Of a stretch of 64,000 nt of DNA, positions 62,728-64,000 are shown piece after piece. This stretch comes from Tribonema minus (Eukaryota; Sar; Xanthophyceae; Tribonematales; Tribonemataceae): positions 1-64,000 of the forward strand of contig JAFCMP010000006.1 of NCBI GenBank assembly GCA_017506865.1, read 5' to 3'. The notes beneath the pieces were generated by a model. The model did not search any database and was not told the DNA's origin. It saw nothing but the letters and a program-made list of their open reading frames with translations. The position numbers were made by a program, and so were the translations under genes. Position 1 is the first letter of the stretch. Every line of letters begins with the position of its first letter.

Positions 62728-64000
62728 ATGTCGTGGCAGCTAGCTGGGATGGCGCGGCATCACCTACAGGCAGCACAGTTCATTCTGCGCAGGTCACTGA
62801 CGAAGCGGATGGGCTTCTTAGCTCGGGTCGTTGACACGGCTTTGAGTGAGACATGGCTGCACGCATTTGACGGGTTCTGTGCATGGACGCTTGAACGCAT
62901 GCTGCACCTGCACGGCTGCGCTACCGCGGCAGTCATGAAGTCACACCTGCTGGCCGCCTGCACTGCTGGTGACAATGAGGTAGCCAGCAGTGGCAGCGTG
63001 CTGGTATTGCCGCGCTTGGGCCCGCCAGAACTCACGGACATCGCAGTGCCACTGCGGGCGTCACGGTTGCCGGAGCGACGAGGCGGTCTGGGCATGCCGC
63101 TTTTGGGGCTACTGGCACCAGCCGCATACACGGCCCAGGCATGCACAACACTGCGGCCTGCAATAATTCATGCCACTGTGGCAGCAGGGGCCCTGAGGCT
63201 CGGCACTGACGAACACGGCGCAGTCACCTGGTTCACGCAGCACTCATGCGCAATACGCGAGGACCAGGGACTGCCGCCAATCATCGAGGCCGTGCGACGC
63301 TCTACGCGAGCGCTGACAGCTGATGGCGGCGAAAAATCACGCACAGCTGTGGCCGAGCAGCTCCCAGCATCGTTGCTACGGTGGGCAGCGGATACAACGG
63401 CCGCAGCGTCGACGCTCCCCACTGCGGTGCAAGCGATCTACGCCGCAACTGCCGTCACGGAGACGGGGACCACTGAGCCAGCCCCACACACCCACGGCAT
63501 TGTGCCTGGCGCCGAGGCGGCCGCTGCGGCGGCGACCGTACCTGGCCCTCAAGCCGCTGCCGCGGCTGCCTCTTCCACGCCCGCTAAAACACAAACTAGC
63601 GCGGAAGAAAGCAGCTGCAGCGGCGGGCAGGAGGACGACGACGACGACTGGGAGGCCTATGCTGACGAGATCTGCAGAAAGGTAGTGCCCCGCCGCCGGC
63701 GCGGTCACTTCACGCACGGACTACAAGCCCGCCTTTCAAATGTTCTTCGACGTCAATACGAGGACTGCCTGGTGGAGGACCTAGAGGCTGCCTCGGCTGG
63801 TGCCGTGGGCAAGCCGACGCAGGCTACACTTATTGGTGACTTGCGTGACACCAGCCGCCGCCGCCAACAGGCTAGCGCGCGGGTCCTGGCGCAGCTGCGC
63901 AGCCAGCGTGCGTCCGGGGCAATGGCGTGGATGAGCGCGCCACCCGCTGCCAATGACCGCCCGGGTGCGGCGCCCATGTCCAGTATGGCAGCAGCCACGA
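62728..64000 (+). CDS. LINE-type reverse transcriptase C-terminal region, runs off the window
   Basis: An ATG at 62728 opens a frame of 424 codons with no stop before the window ends. LQAAQFILRRSLTKRMGFLA matches the post-catalytic block of LINE-type RTs (compare DVQAAFSILRLAVPARAGHV in the element at 33-36 kb). LPERRGGLGMPLLGLLAPAA is the 'P--GGLG' motif that follows. The centre is Ala-rich with an acidic run (GGQEDDDDDWEAYADEICRK). The last residues (ASGAMAWMSAPPAAND) correspond to SKGAMGFLAQLPSTDP of the other element, so the zinc knuckle and nuclease should lie just beyond the window. The RT catalytic core is missing upstream, so this copy is 5'-truncated or spliced. Confidence 0.8.
   Translation, partial: MSWQLAGMARHHLQAAQFILRRSLTKRMGFLARVVDTALSETWLHAFDGFCAWTLERMLHLHGCATAAVMKSHLLAACTAGDNEVASSGSVLVLPRLGPPELTDIAVPLRASRLPERRGGLGMPLLGLLAPAAYTAQACTTLRPAIIHATVAAGALRLGTDEHGAVTWFTQHSCAIREDQGLPPIIEAVRRSTRALTADGGEKSRTAVAEQLPASLLRWAADTTAAASTLPTAVQAIYAATAVTETGTTEPAPHTHGIVPGAEAAAAAATVPGPQAAAAAASSTPAKTQTSAEESSCSGGQEDDDDDWEAYADEICRKVVPRRRRGHFTHGLQARLSNVLRRQYEDCLVEDLEAASAGAVGKPTQATLIGDLRDTSRRRQQASARVLAQLRSQRASGAMAWMSAPPAANDRPGAAPMSSMAAAT

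Overview
The window is nuclear DNA from a eukaryote with many introns and a heavy repeat load. It carries spliceosomal GT-AG exons in consistent phases, Ala/Ser/Gly-rich proteins, Ty3/gypsy and LINE-type reverse transcriptases, a Helitron Rep fragment, satellites, and many interstitial TTAGGG/CCCTAA telomere-type repeats. One gene (minus strand, 45251-53224) starts with a signal peptide followed by an ASAF-type cleavage motif (SAFQP). That motif is the classic plastid-targeting signature of algae with red-derived secondary plastids. Together with TTAGGG repeats and an F-box/ankyrin-like family with 'GCPW' repeats, it suggests an ochrophyte (stramenopile) alga. Haptophyte or cryptophyte is possible. 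The species is an inference I cannot settle from sequence alone.

Layout. 1-6540: body of a Ty3/gypsy element (decayed gag and protease, near-intact RT/RNase H/integrase, then a frameshift into a chromodomain/Tudor-like tail). 6.5-14.3 kb: repeat-rich, gene-poor DNA with a 160-bp satellite, two broken copies of a GAPDH exon (minus) and a 70-bp minisatellite. 14.3-16.9 kb: remnants of a second gypsy-like element. 17.3-19.3 kb: a ~182-bp satellite with a 557-bp higher-order repeat. 21.9-25.6 kb: two head-to-head F-box/ankyrin-like paralogues, the plus copy intact and the minus copy killed by two in-frame stops. 28-29.2 kb: a RING-H2 gene followed by a tandem array of decaying copies of its RING exon. 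33.1-36.0 kb: a LINE-type RT with a zinc knuckle and endonuclease-like tail (minus). 36.1-44.5 kb: a very large Ser/Ala-rich gene with NPF motifs (plus).

45.2-62.6 kb is the best-resolved part: two divergent housekeeping genes sharing a short intergenic region. I could reassemble a plastid-targeted Mpv17/PMP22-family membrane protein (minus, seven exons including a putative 13-nt microexon) and an alpha-SNAP orthologue (plus, ten exons) exon by exon, with every junction in phase. Their introns are filled with telomere-type repeats, Helitron pieces and partial copies of their own exons. 62.7-64.0 kb: the start of another RT-type ORF that runs off the window.

The most striking general feature is the repeated partial duplication of single exons with some flanking intron (GAPDH, RING, Mpv17 exon 5, SNAP exons 5, 6 and 10), in the same introns that carry telomere-type repeats. 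No tRNA, rRNA or CRISPR array was recognised.
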